NCBI GenBank assembly: GCA_024516155.1
Contig: JAJJXM010000002.1
Location: 1,178,001 to 1,242,000 of the forward strand
Source of the DNA: Pyronema omphalodes
Lineage: Eukaryota > Ascomycota > Pezizomycetes > Pezizales > Pyronemataceae
Direction: 5' to 3'
DNA: 64,000 nucleotides
Positions within the stretch are counted from its first letter, which is position 1; every line of letters starts with the position of its first letter. The notes under the pieces were generated by a model, which did not search any database, had not been told where the DNA came from, and was given only the letters and a program-made list of their open reading frames with translations. Below are positions 10,415-22,760 of the stretch, piece after piece. The position numbers and the translations under genes are program-made.

Positions 10415-13400
10415 CTACGGCGATGGCGGAGCATATCTTGGCGCATCATCATCATCACCTCCCCAAGCTCCCGGAGTATTCGGGAACGCACTACCTCTTC
10501 CGTAACCTCCACTTGCACCAGGTGTAGGCGCTGATTCGGCCCAAGCTCCTGGTGTCGGTGCCGATATCGGTCCTGGTGTAGGTGCACTAGGTGTAGGTGC
10601 CGACATGGAACCACCGGGGGTTGGTGCAGAGTACTTCTCTCCACCGAATGAAGGTGCTCCAAAGTCAGGTGAGCCGGCGTTATAGGCTCCCGGAGTGCGA
10701 GCAGTGGTGGTGCTGTTGGCATCAGCGTTCCAACTCTCGAGACCGCTTCCACGACCGGGGGTCTTGGAGCCGGCATCCCAGGCAGAGCGTTCGCTGTCGG
10801 TAATGTAGGGGGTGCGGGAAGAGGGGTTCCAGCTATATATTGTTAGCTGGGGCAGAAAGATTAGATATTTGCGGAGCTTACGCAGGAGTTCTGTTGCCTT
10901 GGTATGAGGAGCGACTGCCGTCGTTTCCTCCCCAGGCGGGAGTCTTTCCACCGGACATGTATGCGGGAGTGCGGCCTCCGTCGTTGGCCATCCAGGCAGG
11001 AGTACGGTTTCCACCACCAGACATCCAAGCTGGAGTCCTACTGCCAGAGTAATCTGCCTGTGGGGTACGGCTGCCAGATGCCCAACCGGGAGTGCTATTG
11101 CCCTGAGGAGTGCGTCCACCGGGGCCGCCTGGTCCGCCACCAGGTCTGACAAACTCTTGGAATGATTTAAAGGAGCCATTTGCGCTACGAGGGTTAGCTA
11201 GGTCACTCGAATCATGTAGGGAAAACATACTCTCTGAATCCAAGTCTCGACTTCTCTACCGTGATCGTCTTGCTCTTCGTATGTAACTCGACGCGTGCGG
11301 TATTATCGGTAGCATCTTTGACGATACCTAAAAGTCCCTTGTAGGAACCCGAACGGATAGTGACAGTCTGGCCAATAGTCTTATCTCGGCCTCCGACTCT
11401 TGCGGGAGGGGGCATCATGTTTCCTCCACTGGCACCGTTTCTTAGTAGAGCCGGGTTCATCTTGCTAAGATCAGGTCCGTTGCTCTGGTTAACACGACCT
11501 CCCTTAGCCACAATGGTTGCAACATTAGTAGCGCGGCAGACGAAAACTCCGGCATTTTCAGTCATCTCGCGGTTGTGCAAGAAGACGAAAGCACGGTAAA
11601 TGTGGAGAACAACTCCGGTCCTGGTGTTACCCTGAATCTCCTTAACGGTATCTCCAACACGAATCTCAGATCCGTTTCTGTCAGTGGCCACAGGGTTACG
11701 ACGGGAAATCTTCTCGACAATCTGTGAAGCGATGATAGTACGGGCATCTCCATTCTGGTCGAGGACCCGTATTGATGCCTTGTCAACCTTGATGATACAG
11801 GCAACAGTTGAAGCACTATCAAATGTTAGCTACGATATTTTGTAGAGCTGATCTTGAACTTACTCTAAAGAAACCAAATCGTGAAGGTCGTGTTTGCCAC
11901 TAGCCATACTTCCTCCATCGGTAGCTTCACGTAGATCCTTAGAGAAAACAGTGATCTCATTGCTCATGTCTTCACCAGTAATCAATGTAACCTTGTCCTC
12001 AGAAATGCGGACGACGGTACCAATCTCGTCTCTGTATCTTCCACCAGTGACCTTGACATGGTCTCCCTCTCTGAAACGTTTCCGCAGACCCTTGAAAGGA
12101 ACATCCAATCTTTTTCCCTTCAACTCTCCCTCCAAAATGTCCATGGTAACAATCTCACCATGAACACTAACAGCCTTTCCTATAAGACCCTGTTGTTCAC
12201 CATCGTAAACCTCAACGACATCTCCAACCTGGTAGGAAGAAACGGAAGTTTTCAAAGACTGAGCAAGAGCATTCAAGTCGAGGGTTTCCGGACCCTCATC
12301 ACCAGCCGCAGCAAACTTAGCGACCTCCTCTAGCGTGGGATTGACGTTTTCGGTCGAAATGTGGTTAAGTCGTACGTCCTTGAGCAAAAATCCATCTTCG
12401 TATTCTTCACCACAAAAGATGTAGTGATTTCTTGAAGAACCCTTTTGGAAGTTTTTCGGCTGCAATTTTGACGCGTCTTGTTCCGAGAACAATCGCTGAG
12501 GTGGTCTACCAACAACGGAGTTGGCGGCCTTGGCAAACGGGTTGCGCTTTCTCTTCGCCGAAGCGTCTGATGGAGGTGGCTCGTAGTTGACTCTGGGAAT
12601 CAAACGAATTCGCACCTCCAATCCGTTGGCAAGAATGTTCTCAACCTGCGCAAGATCACCCTGGTACTTTCCACGCTTGTAACGGACCCAAGTACCGGGA
12701 GTGATCTCATTGACCTTGACAACGTTCAAAAGATCGGGCATTTCCTTGATCGGCACAAGGATCTTGGGTCCTCGAGGGTAAACGTTGGAAATTCCATTGA
12801 GCGCCTCCATAACATCTGCCTGTTGGTAGGCTTCGACGTAAATATATCCCTGCATAGCTTCACGCTCGAAAGCTGAGATAATCGGTAACGGCTTTTTGGT
12901 TCCCTCCTGCTCCTCCATTTTCTTGATAATCGAGAAGATAACCTCGCGCTCTTTTCCAGGTCGACATCTGACACCCCAAATGTTTGGGTCGGTAACAGCG
13001 GGGAGCAAGAGTCTGCGTGGAACCAAACCAGAGTCTGGACCACGACCCCTCTTAGACCTTCCGTGTCTGGATTTGAGTTGCTCTGCAATCGCCTCCATGT
13101 CTTCCGCCTGTTGTGCTTCATGCTGACGGTCGAGCTGCCGGTGACGGTGTTCCTCACGGTATTCTCGATTGTCATTAATGTCGGGTAGTTCTTCGTCGGC
13201 AATGAAACCCTCCTCCTCCTCTTCGTCAACTTCCTCGTCATCGTCGTCGACCTCGGCCTCGTCATCGAAGAATTGGTTCAATCTGCGACGGCGCTTTCTC
13301 TGGGGCTACAATTGCTGTTAGCGAAGGTACAAAGTCAAGCTAAAGCGAAGCCATAGCAAATTGGTGAAAAATGATTTAATGCATAGCGACGTTCTTTAAC

Positions 13401-13639
13401 GTCACGTAACGAATATAGCAGTAGAGCATAATTCACAGAAATTGTAGACTTACCACGTCGTCATCTTCTTCGTCCTCCTCGTCATCCTCCTCGTCGTCGT
13501 CTTCTTCGTCTTCGTCGTCATCCGCGGCAGGGGCGGCAGCCGGAGGTGCAGCATCATCAGCCTGCTCATCGTGTTCCTGGGGGTGCGCGTCCTCGTCGTC
13601 GGAGCCAAAGTTGTCGTCAATACGGTCTGAGGACGACAT
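10415..13639 (-). CDS. SPT5: transcription elongation factor SPT5
   Basis: Five exons on the minus strand: 13454-13639, 11864-13305, 11231-11815, 10882-11184 and 10415-10832, giving 977 residues. Introns are 148, 48, 46 and 49 nt and every junction keeps frame and family sequence. SPT5 pairs with SPT4 to form DSIF, clamps RNA polymerase II (and acts on Pol I) and controls elongation and capping. Seen in order: an acidic N-terminus (residues 1-100), the basic patch [13 protein letters not shown], an NGN domain starting at [10 protein letters not shown] (about 172-260), several KOW segments (for example [60 protein letters not shown] and a last one near [14 protein letters not shown]), then a C-terminal repeat region (about 738-977) with RTPAW/SRTP units followed by APTPGA-type units. 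The Thr-Pro units are likely kinase targets, as in other SPT5 tails. Confidence 0.95.
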
Positions 13640-14799
13640 GGCGATAGAGGGTATGTTGTTTCTCTTTCAGCTAGAAGACTTTGACGTGAGCTTTCGGTGG
13701 CGACGATAGGTACCCCAGACGTTGAGTGCGTCTGAGTGAGGTGTGTAAAGAAAGAAAGGTCCGGTTCAGTTGGTAGTTGCTTCAACACAACCCGGGCGCG
13801 AGAGCTGGAACTTTGGTAGGGTTGCTTAGACTTAGTTTGGCTCGGCAGTGTCGAGCGTGATTGAAGTTAGCGTGTCGAGGCAAGCGATGCGTGACGCCGC
13901 CGGTTCTGGGTCGTTCGCAGGGGGTGTAGTTCTAGTCCCTGCCAGCGCTGTATATGCGAGTGACCACACGTGCGGTGTGTAATATGCTACGTGAGGGGGG
14001 AGAGTGTAAGAGAGTGGGAAGAGGCTGGGCTGCGGCGGAAGCTGAATTCAAATTAATGGCGAAGCAAGGGCTATAAATATTGGTGACGGTAACTGATCAC
14101 GTGAAGCTAGTCTTTTCCCCGGAGCCGTTAATGTTCATTGTTCTTATTGTGTACATAGCAACGTCATGTTAAGTACTTGTAGGCTTACATATGCGCTTAC
14201 TCACAGGGACTCAATTGAGAGCTTTTGTCTACAAATATGTACATATAGAAATTTTTGAAGGCATCTATCTCCAAAGTAACATCATTACGCTTTGTCAATG
14301 ACCGCCTAAGTATACCAAATAAACCCGACGCAATCAATCGCCACCTTGAGCCTATATAGAGTGGAGAGGTAGTCAGGAGCTTTCAACACATAATCATGCT
14401 GATTCCGTCTTCGTGGCTTATCATTAAGTATTTCAAAACAACCACACGGGTTTATCTTGCACAGTAGATTCGATGCATGCTTGAATGACTTTCACAAGTG
14501 TTACATACCATAACACCAACTCGAATTGACTCGACTTCTCGAGCTCAGATGATTGAGTTGTAGAAGGCGAGCTCGAGACCAGAACCTCAAGACCAGGTCC
14601 TCAAATCAACTTATCATTGAAAGATGTCACGACTCGATAGCAGTGTTCCTCAGATTCCTGAAAAGTACTAATAAAGCTCAACTTTTGTGTAAAATTACTG
14701 TATAAAACCCATTGCCCGCGATAAATACAAGAAACAACTGTAAAAAGAATCCATCTAAACGATCCATATAGACAAAAACCAAAAAGAAAGGAAATTTTT
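13640..14799. other. SPT5 promoter region and NAN1 3' flank
   Basis: No supported gene. CACGTG E-box cores (Cbf1/bHLH-type) are seen in TCACGTGA at about 14097-14104, with a related CCACACGTGCGG near 13965. The half nearest SPT5 is GC-richer, as expected of its promoter. Confidence 0.45.
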
Positions 14800-17700
14800 T
14801 TAACCCTCCATCTCCTCATCCTCATCGTCATCCTCGTCTTCGTTACCCTGTTCAATCTGTAACTGCATCTCCTCCTCATCATCATCCCCTAAAGCCGGCT
14901 TTGCAAACAAAGCCAACACCCTCTCAAACGCCGCCTCTACACTTCCCTGTTCATAAACCTCAACCTCATCAAATACACCCTCCAACGCCTCTCTTCTAAC
15001 AACCTTCTCAATACCCTCATCCACATCCATGGGCTGCACCTCACCCTTGGTGTCTACCATATACAACCCCCTCAATCCCTGGCCCTCCTCCTCCTGGGCC
15101 TCAATCTCCTGCCCACTAGCAACAATCGAAGCAACCGAAGTATGACTAGCAAGAATAGGCGTAACATACTGAACACGTGCCTCAGTGTCCAAAACGAAGA
15201 AACCCTTTCCTTCGCCCGCGGATTTCAAAGCCGCCACAGGTTTCGAAAGAGTCTGAGTCAAAGCCGGATGAGGATCACTAACAGGACCCCACACGACAAC
15301 ATTACCACCAGTCCTGGACTTTGTAAAGGAAGAGAATGCAATGGCGAAACTTAGGTCCTTGGCATCTGCGGCGAGATGAAGTGTGGGCTCGTCCAAGCTG
15401 CAGATTTCGCTCATGACATACTCCCATTCTACCTTGCCGTGTACCAAGTTCCAAACTAATACCTTCTGGGTAGCTGCTACTACCAAATACCTGTCAAGAA
15501 TAGCAAGGCCAGTGGTACGGCCAAGGTGGAGACCACCTAGAGTTTGACGGATGGAACCAGTGGCAGGGTCGAGGAGATGGATTAAAGAGTCGTTGGCGCC
15601 GAAGGCGGTTTCAGGGGAAGAGACAGCCAATAGCGAAGCATCAGAAGAGAAAGCTAGGTTACCCCAAGTTCCCTGGGGCTTTTGTACAGACTCTCCATCG
15701 AGGAGGGCGAGGGGGAGAACTTCGGCAGTGACTGGGAGGCGCTTAGAGAAGTTGACAGATTTGCGGCAACCCCAGTTGACAGGGCTATCGGCGGCTGGTA
15801 CACCGGGTCTTGCGCGGGTCTTGGGTTTCCAGATCTTTACGCAGCCATCGGCACCGAGGGTAGCAAATGCAGATCCTTCGGGGGAGGTGGCGAGGTCGAG
15901 GATACTCTCTGATCCCATCTCGTCGGGAGATGGGTGGGGTGCATCAACTCGGGTGATGAGCTCCCATTCTTTGCGGGGTTCTGACCAGCGCCAGAATTTG
16001 AGGAATACTTCACGCTTCTTGGAGGAGACGGGATCGTGCTTTGAGGGGCTCCATTCATTGACTGATGCTAGCCACTGTCCATCGGTTGTGGCGGCGAGGT
16101 GGGTGATGTCCGGTTCGCTGATAGGAGCTGCGTTGGGGCCGTAGTTGTGGAGAGTTGCGTTAGTTCTGGTCAGTGCCTGGCGAGAGACGTGACGGTCGGA
16201 GTAGGTGTCGAAGGTCTGGATGTATGGTGAGTTTGCATTGGGATCAGTCTGGTTGGATGGCGTGGCGATTAGAAGGTGGTTGCTGATAGTAGGGTGGAGG
16301 AGACAGGGGACGTTGGATTCCTGTGCTTTGCGGGAGTAGGCGAGGGATTGAATTCCGGCAATGTTGGCTTGTGCTTTGAATTCAGAGGTTGACAAGACCA
16401 TAATAGAGTTGTCGGAGAGGGTGATGGCGTAGCGGGAACCCTTGGGAGAGACGACAATGTTCTTGATGGGCGCTCCCAAGTGGGGGAGGTACTGTCTCTT
16501 TCCAGTGTCGAGCTGCCAGAGGACCAATACTGTCTCAAGACCTCCGGAAATGATGTAGGTGCCTGTAATCCAAGTTTGTTAGCCATAATGTCCCGGGTGA
16601 TATTTTATGATCGAATATGAAAACTGACCATCTAGCGCCCACTTCAAGGACCCAACTGCCTTTCTATGCCAGTGCATCCTTGTAGATACAGGATCATCGG
16701 TAGGTCTTGCTCTTACAACATCGTACAAAACAAAGATAGCACCCTCCTGGTCTCCAACGGCAATATCACCAAGTCCCTTTAACTTCTTTCCCTTCTTTCC
16801 AGCCCCGTTTCTCTCCGCAACGTTGACATCCATACATGTCAAGTAATTTGACATGGGGTAAACCCTCGTCTGGTCGGGGAACTCCTTTCCGTTGATGACA
16901 ACCAAGTTCTTGCCATGAATGAAACAGACCGCCTTTCCTGCGTCCACCACACGAATTGCGTTGATCGTGGTCCATCCCTCGGCGCGGAAAAGCTCCTTCT
17001 TTGCCTTGACCTGGTTTCCGGCCAAAACAATACGCTGAACTGAAGCATCTCCGAACAATGATGATCCAGCGGTAGCAACAAAAATGACCTCGGTTTCTCC
17101 CTTAGCCAAGGCGACATCGGCGTTAATGGCAAGGTGCTCAATAGGGCCCAATTGGAGATTCCATTTCGTAACCAAAACACCAGTGTTGTAGTTGTAGAGA
17201 TATAGCTTCGAGTAAGATGTAGCAATATAGATGCGGTCTGCGGAGCGAGGGTCGACGACGTACGACACAATTCTCTCAGGCGAGTCATGGCTTGTAGTTG
17301 AGTTTGGTAGGTTGATTGAGCGGACAAGGAGAGATGACTTAATGGAGTATAATCTAAGTGACATAGTCTGGACAACGAAAAGGTATCTTTGGTATGTTAG
17401 TGGTTGCTCTCGTGATCTTTAAATTCGAGGAATTTCAGCAACTCACTTCTCGTCCTTGGAAAATGCAGTGTCCAATCCAAGGAAACGTCCCCCAAGGAAA
17501 GGCGACAATTTCCATGTAGGAGTACTATCACGCTTCACTGCAACTTCCTTTCCGGTGGAGGTGGACTCTCCTCCCTTGCCGCCCTCTGGTTTCTTGTTCT
17601 TGTCTCCACGCGGGAAATTGCCCTTCTTCTTTTTCTTCTTCTTCTCTTCATCTTCCTTTCCTGGGATTTTAGAAATCTGTCCAGAAGCTGAGGTAGCTGC

Positions 17701-17853
17701 CGGATTCTCCACAACATTGATTTTGTTCTGCGCCGGTTTTACTGAAGGTGCTGTCGCGCCTGCATTCTTCGACTGTTTCTGCTTCCTCTGGGGAGCCGCA
17801 TCTTTCGTCCTAATTGGTAGCGGTTCGGAATTCTTTGTAATATTTGACGACAT
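14800..17853 (-). CDS. NAN1: U3 snoRNP / t-UTP WD40 protein NAN1 (UTP17, WDR75)
   Basis: Three exons, 17447-17853, 16629-17386 and 14800-16562, give 975 residues. Introns are 60 and 66 nt (donors GTGAGT and GTCAGT). Family members are WD40 proteins of the small-subunit processome that help Pol I transcription of rDNA and early pre-18S cleavage in the nucleolus. The N-terminus is Lys-rich with KKKKKKK near residue 70 (a nucleolar-type signal) and then WKLSPFLGGRFLGLDTAFSK, a hallmark of this family before the first propeller. WD-like segments follow, for example GSESILDLATSPEGSAFATL and GCVKIWKP in the second propeller. The extreme C-terminus is very acidic (EEEM...EDEDDDEDEEMEG). Yeast NAN1 is slightly shorter. 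The gene diverges from RPB10 across 375 bp. Confidence 0.92.
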
Positions 17854-18228
17854 AACTGGTGCCTCGGTCTGGCAACGAATTGTGGCGCTTTGTATGCTCG
17901 TAAGGAATGCGCAATTCGTACGCGGCGTGGTGGTCGACGGGCGTTTCTCGTTGCGAAGTTCTTTTGAAATTTTTCCCCAATCCGCAACGCGCTAAGTAGC
18001 GTTATCAGCAGGGATTTAATAGCTAGCGTGATACAGGCATTTGCCAAGCCGCAGAATCATTCTTTCTTTCTCAAGACTCTGACGACAAACAGAAACCACG
18101 GCAGGTCAACGAACGACAAGACCAAGCGAAGCAAAGCAATCAAAGACCGAACCCCCGTCGTCAACGCGTCCAATCGTACCCTTCGTTTCTCCAGAGTTTA
18201 GAACTAGAAACTCCTCTATTACGACAAA
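17854..18228. promoter_or_regulatory. divergent promoter NAN1 / RPB10
   Basis: The 375 bp between the start codons of NAN1 (minus) and RPB10 (plus) is the only space available for both promoters. An ACGCGT word followed by CCAAT lies at about 18164-18174 (TCAACGCGTCCAATCG), and the region is GC-richer than neighbouring spacers. A bidirectional promoter is inferred from geometry. Confidence 0.6.
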
Positions 18229-18643
18229 ATGATTATTCCCGTTCGCTGCTTCACCTGCGGAAAGGTAACGCCTCACGCGCCTTTACCTCACCACGACCAG
18301 CTCGGACTAACAGGAATAATAGGTCATTGGAGACTTGTGGGAGCGGTACTTGAAGCTTCTTGAGGAGAACATTGCTGAGGGGTATGTTCGGCTTTTACCC
18401 TGGCTCTGACATGCGGAGTTTCGACAACTCAATAAAGACACGCGCTAATATGATGGTAATAGTGATGCTATGGACCAGCTTGGTTGCAAGCGTTACTGCT
18501 GCAGAAGAATGTTGATGACCCACGTCGATTTGATTGAGAAGCTTTTGAGGTTTGTGGAGCGCGTGAGAGAGAGAGGAAGGAATTGCTCTTGCTGACCAAG
18601 CAATAGATATAACCCCGCGGAGAGGGCACGTGCGAACCGGTAA
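18229..18643 (+). CDS. RPB10: RNA polymerases I/II/III common subunit RPABC5 (RPB10)
   Basis: Four tiny exons, 18229-18264, 18323-18381, 18463-18549 and 18607-18643, encode 72 residues. The gene is too fragmented to show as one open frame. Introns are 58, 81 and 57 nt with ACTAAC, GCTAAT and CTGAC branch-like sites; the third donor is an unusual GTTTGT. The protein starts [16 protein letters not shown] and contains [20 protein letters not shown], giving the zinc-binding CxxC...CC arrangement of this almost invariant family (70 residues in yeast). It ends [12 protein letters not shown]. It is a shared structural subunit of all three nuclear RNA polymerases. Confidence 0.95.
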
Positions 18644-19084
18644 ATCACTACGATTTTACAATCCCACGATACTCTGCATTCGATACGATGCAACAACAAA
18701 AATATGTACCTCTACCTTCTCCTGCATTTCGGGTCCAGCTATAGACGAACTCAACCCTCGGAGCTCACTCTTTGATTCTTCGATATTTCTTTCTGGCGTT
18801 ATGATTTTGGTTTTTTTTTTTTAGCATCTGGGAGGGGGGGGGGGGGGTCGATCTATCCAGAATGGAGACATAACTGAGGCAGACTGTTAGAAGCCCAAGT
18901 ATTGTATTAGAAGGGCCCACGCAGTATAATTAAGCCCAGTATTTTTTTCTCCAATTTGTGGCTGTTCTAACCGAGCCACTGTATTTCATGACACGCGCAC
19001 GCATCATATTATATTTACATATCTATAGATGCTCCATTATTTCGTTGACCTGGTTCCCCTGTTTCGCCGTGGCAGGGTTACTTT
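18644..19084. other. intergenic between convergent RPB10 and PET8
   Basis: 3' flanks of two convergent genes. Contains a T run (about 18811-18822) and a G run (18833-18847). No gene. Confidence 0.5.
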
Positions 19085-20061
19085 CTAGTTGTCCAATCCC
19101 CTCGATTTCTTATCTAAAGCTTCCAAGCTCCCCTTTGCAAAATCCCATGCTCCGAGGAAGATGGCACCTCCGATAGAAATCCAGATGACTCTTGGTGTAA
19201 TCCCCTTGAATAATGCTCCGGTTCCTTCTTCTGTCACAATGCTCTTGAATGTGGATAGTGCCGATTGTCTCTGTTGTGATATGATTAGCTCATGTCCCGA
19301 ATATGGGAAGAATGCAACCCACCTGTTTAGCCAACATCAATCTCGTCTTCAACACATCCAACGGCGTAGTACAAGCCGCTGCAAAACCTCCTGAGAGACT
19401 TCCAAATACCGCCGATTCAACCGGATTTGCCTTTCTTCCCTTCTGCTTTCCTCTCCATTCCTTCATCCCCTCCCACAAGGGGAACTGGATAACTGTAAAC
19501 GGAATCTCTCTCATAACAGTAACACCCCAGCCTCTATACAATTCCCTCCATACTGCCACCGCGCCTTGGTTCGCCGTGAAAATATGAGATAAAGCCTTCC
19601 AACTGCTGCTGAATTGGGATGCCTGAGCTCTCTGCTTCACTACTTCAGTAGGAACTCTAACGGAGCAAGCTGCGATTTCTCCGAGAGAGGCAGCAAGCAT
19701 ATGAGAGAAGGCGCCTGGTTGACCATTGGGAGAGACGGTGGATTTGACGTGTTCGTAGGTAACGAAGAAAAGAGCTGCACCGGGAGCAGAACCGGCAATT
19801 ACACTACCGACTCCTTTGTAGACGCCGGACCAGCCGCCGTTTGCAAAGAAACCTCCCTTTGATTGCAGACGGGTTTTGAGGGTGTCGAGAGGGAAGAGTG
19901 AGAGGTCCACGGCGGTGCCGGCGAAACCACCTGCCTGAAGGTTTTGTCAGTCAATTGTGCTCATAGAAAACAGAGTTTGAGAGAACTCGGAAGTGGAATT
20001 CTTATACAATCAACGACCGGATATACGGTGAGGCAAGAGGTGAAGAGCTCGTGGCGTCCAT
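19085..20061 (-). CDS. PET8: mitochondrial S-adenosylmethionine carrier (PET8/SAMC)
   Basis: Three exons, 20008-20061, 19323-19934 and 19085-19270, encode 283 residues; yeast Pet8 is about the same length. Introns are 72 nt (GTATAAG...TTCAG) and 52 nt (GTGGGT...AACAG), both phase 0. The protein imports S-adenosylmethionine across the inner mitochondrial membrane, feeding mitochondrial methylation and biotin/lipoate synthesis. Three mitochondrial-carrier repeats each show the PX[DE]xx[KR] signature: FPLDTLKTR, VPTEVVKQR and TPLDVLKTR. The segment SKGGFFANGGWSGVYKGVGS and APGAALFFVTYEHVK are diagnostic of the SAM-carrier branch. The N-terminal exon (MDATSSSPLASPYIRSLI) completes the first helix. 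Confidence 0.93.
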
Positions 20062-20635
20062 CTCTTATTATTTTCGTCGGACCGTCGCGTGGGTGTTACA
20101 AAGGCGGGGCGGATGACGTCTTACCGCTCAGCCAAATTTTCCCTCCGGTTGGCTGCTGTTGTTCGGCATCGGCGGTTGCATCGGCTGGCCGAACTTCCTA
20201 TTCGGCAGGGTGGGGTTGGGGGTTGGGGGGGGGGGGGGAGCCGAGTCTGGGTCGTCTTCCATGCTGGGGCAGGGTTAATTCTCTGACGGCGGCGGAAGAG
20301 ATGGGGTTGCCTGCCATATCATACATACCCATACCGTTTCAGTTAAGGTCGGAGACTAAGAGTGATACGCGCGGAAATATTTTGTGCGGCTGTGAATTTG
20401 TCTTTGTGAACGACAATTCGACTTCGACTTCGACTTTGGCTTCGACTTGGACCTCGATTTCGACAGACTTTGTCCAAACCACCCCGACTCTCAAACTCAC
20501 AAACGAGGACCGGCGTTTTTCTTTTTTGTCCTGGTCGTCCTAGGAAAAGGCCAAAAGGCCGAATTCACCTTATTAGGATTCCTTTAGCTGAGCCATGAGA
20601 AGAGGTGCCGCGCTGCGACAACCCTCAGCAGACGG
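20062..20635. promoter_or_regulatory. divergent spacer PET8 / TilS-like gene
   Basis: The 574 bp between two diverging starts must hold both promoters. A 14-base G run lies at 20225-20238, and a (TTCGAC)-type short repeat at about 20417-20465. Plus-strand frames here are not supported. No specific binding site is claimed. Confidence 0.4.
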
Positions 20636-22586
20636 ATGAGCTTCAGGAAACTGGTGAACGTCGTACTTCATAAGCAAGGCGCAAAGTGGGGACATATGAT
20701 TGTTGGGGCGGAGGAGTTTCGATCGCGGTTTTTCGCGTTATGGAGATATTTTCCACCGAGGATAGGTAGTTTTTCCAATTCATCACCAACTCCACAGATC
20801 CTCACAAATCCCCTCAATTCCCAACAGTAAACTCACAATGTCCTAGGCATCGCCGTCTCCGGCGGCGTCGACTCCATGGCCCTCGCCTATCTCACCAAAA
20901 CCCTTGCTTCTGAAGAACGAATGGCGGTACACTGTTTCATAGTCGACCACGGAGCACGACCCGGTAGTGCGCGCGAAGCCGCCAAAGTCGCCGCAATACT
21001 TGAAAGTTACCGATTTCATGCCCATGTCTTGAAGCTCCAATGGCCCGAGGGCCTACCTTCCTCCGCCTTTGAAACGAAAGCCAGAATCGCACGCTACAGA
21101 GCTATTGCGGAAACATGTGTCCAGCATGATATTAGACATGTTTTATTGGGACACCATAGCGACGATTTGGCTGAGACTGTGCTCATGAGAATGATACAAA
21201 GCTCTAGAGCAGAAGGACTACGAGGGATGAAGAAGATCTCTAGGATACCGGAATGCCAGGGAATCTATGGAGCGGAGGAAATTCAACTCGGGAGGCCGTT
21301 GCTAGCTATCTCCAAGGTGGCCCATCCCCCATAGATTTTTGCTGCATACCAGAACAAGACTGATACATCTAGTGCTTAAGATCCGGTTAAAACGCACCTG
21401 CCGTGAAGAATCCGTCCAATGGTTCGAAGACCCTACCAATAACGAACCGAGTTTCACCCTCCGCAACGCCGTCCGAACCTTACTCTTTTCCCGGAGCACT
21501 CGAAAATCCCTTCCTCTAGCCCTCCAAAAACCCCAACTAATATCCCTCGTCGACCGTCTCACCGACACGGAGCGTCTCACCACCCTCAAAGCCGAGAAAA
21601 TCATCGCCGCCTCCTCCGTAAACCTGGAAGTCCGAACAGGAACCCTGACTTTCAAGTTACCAGTACCCAACGACGCAACTTTAGACTACTTCCAAACCTC
21701 GATCGATGCACGAATAATGCTAAAAGCACTGATATTATTAACCGAGCAAGTAACCCCCAACGAAAAAGTAAACCGTCGTACAATGTTAGGAGTCCTCGCC
21801 AAAATCTTCAACGGGCCAAAATCACCAACCATATTCTCAGCCGGGGGTTTAACCTGGTCCCGTGATTCAAATGGACAATATACCTTACGCCGATCTCCTC
21901 ATTTTACTAGAACTCGTTTAGCGGCTACCTTGGATATTCCTTTATCTACTAAATCTTGGACGGATTGGATCCTCTGGGATGGCCGCTATTGGATTCGTCT
22001 TCGGAGTAATGTGGAATCGGTCGAAGGAGTCATTTTGAGACCTTTGGCTCCTATTGATATGGCGCAGCTTAGGGATAGGTTGGAACAACTCGGTCGTGAG
22101 GGTGAGGCTGTCGTCGCTCATCTAAAGGGTCTAGAGGGGAATCATTTGTGGACTGTGCCGGTTATTGCTTTGAGACCGCCGGATAGGGATGGGTTGGAGA
22201 CAGCGAAGGGACCGGCGGATGGAAGTAAAGAGGGACAGAGGGTGGATGAGAAGCGGGATGGAGAAGAAGGGAATCAGATCGAAAGGCAGAAAGAACAGAG
22301 TGAGCGGGATGATATGGGGGCGGTTGATAAAGTCGAAGGTTACAGCGAAGAAGAGAAGCGGGAAGAAAAGAACAAGAAGGAAAAGACAAGAGACAGAAGA
22401 CACGAAGATGTTAGTCCCAGAGGGCAGGGCTACAGACATTCAGACGGCGTAGACAGGAGATGGAGAGAAAGGAGTTTAGTCGGATTACCTACATTTGGAA
22501 CACACCTTTTGAATAGAGTTGGAATGGCACGCCCGGAAAGAAAACCGGTGGTGGATTGGGAGATTAGTTTTAGAAGACCTATCTAG
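20636..22586 (+). CDS. tRNA(Ile)-lysidine synthetase-like PP-loop ATPase (TilS family)
   Basis: Three exons, 20636-20765, 20847-21316 and 21381-22586, encode 601 residues; introns are 81 and 64 nt. TilS enzymes use ATP to attach lysine to C34 of tRNA-Ile(CAU), so that AUA is decoded. Signatures: PP-loop SGGVDSM at about residue 48-54, LLGHHSDDLAETVLMRM and CREESVQWFEDPTN. These are the three conserved blocks of the family. A nuclear fungal gene of bacterial type most likely serves mitochondria. A targeting peptide is not obvious, although the first 20 residues carry Arg/Lys and few acids. The C-terminal part (22190-22460) is a long Arg/Lys/Glu-rich low-complexity extension without counterpart in bacterial TilS that I know of. 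It diverges from PET8. Confidence 0.88.
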
Positions 22587-22611
22587 CCATCTTATATAAC
22601 AAAGTGGAGTC

Positions 22612-22760
22612 TTTTTTGTTTTGTTTTGTTTTGTTTTTAGAAATATCATGGTTTTTTTTTTTTCTTGGTTTTCTTGGTTTCTTGGTTTCTTGGTTGCTTG
22701 GCTCCTGGTTTCTTGGTTCGTAGTTCTTGGTTCGTAGTTCTTGGTTCGTAGTTCTTGGTT
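22612..22760. repeat. T/TTTTG and CTTGGTT short tandem repeats
   Basis: Runs of GTTTT units (22615-22637) are followed by about a dozen imperfect CTTGGTT(T) units and then GGTTCGTAGTTCTT repeated three times (22715-22760). Confidence 0.8.

Noticed and set aside
20089..20286. Plus-strand ORF between PET8 and the TilS-like gene, and a minus-strand alternative PET8 start at about 20320
   Set aside because: Both run through a 14-base G/C homopolymer and give Pro/Arg junk. The exon 20008-20061 joins to the carrier in frame and restores the first helix.
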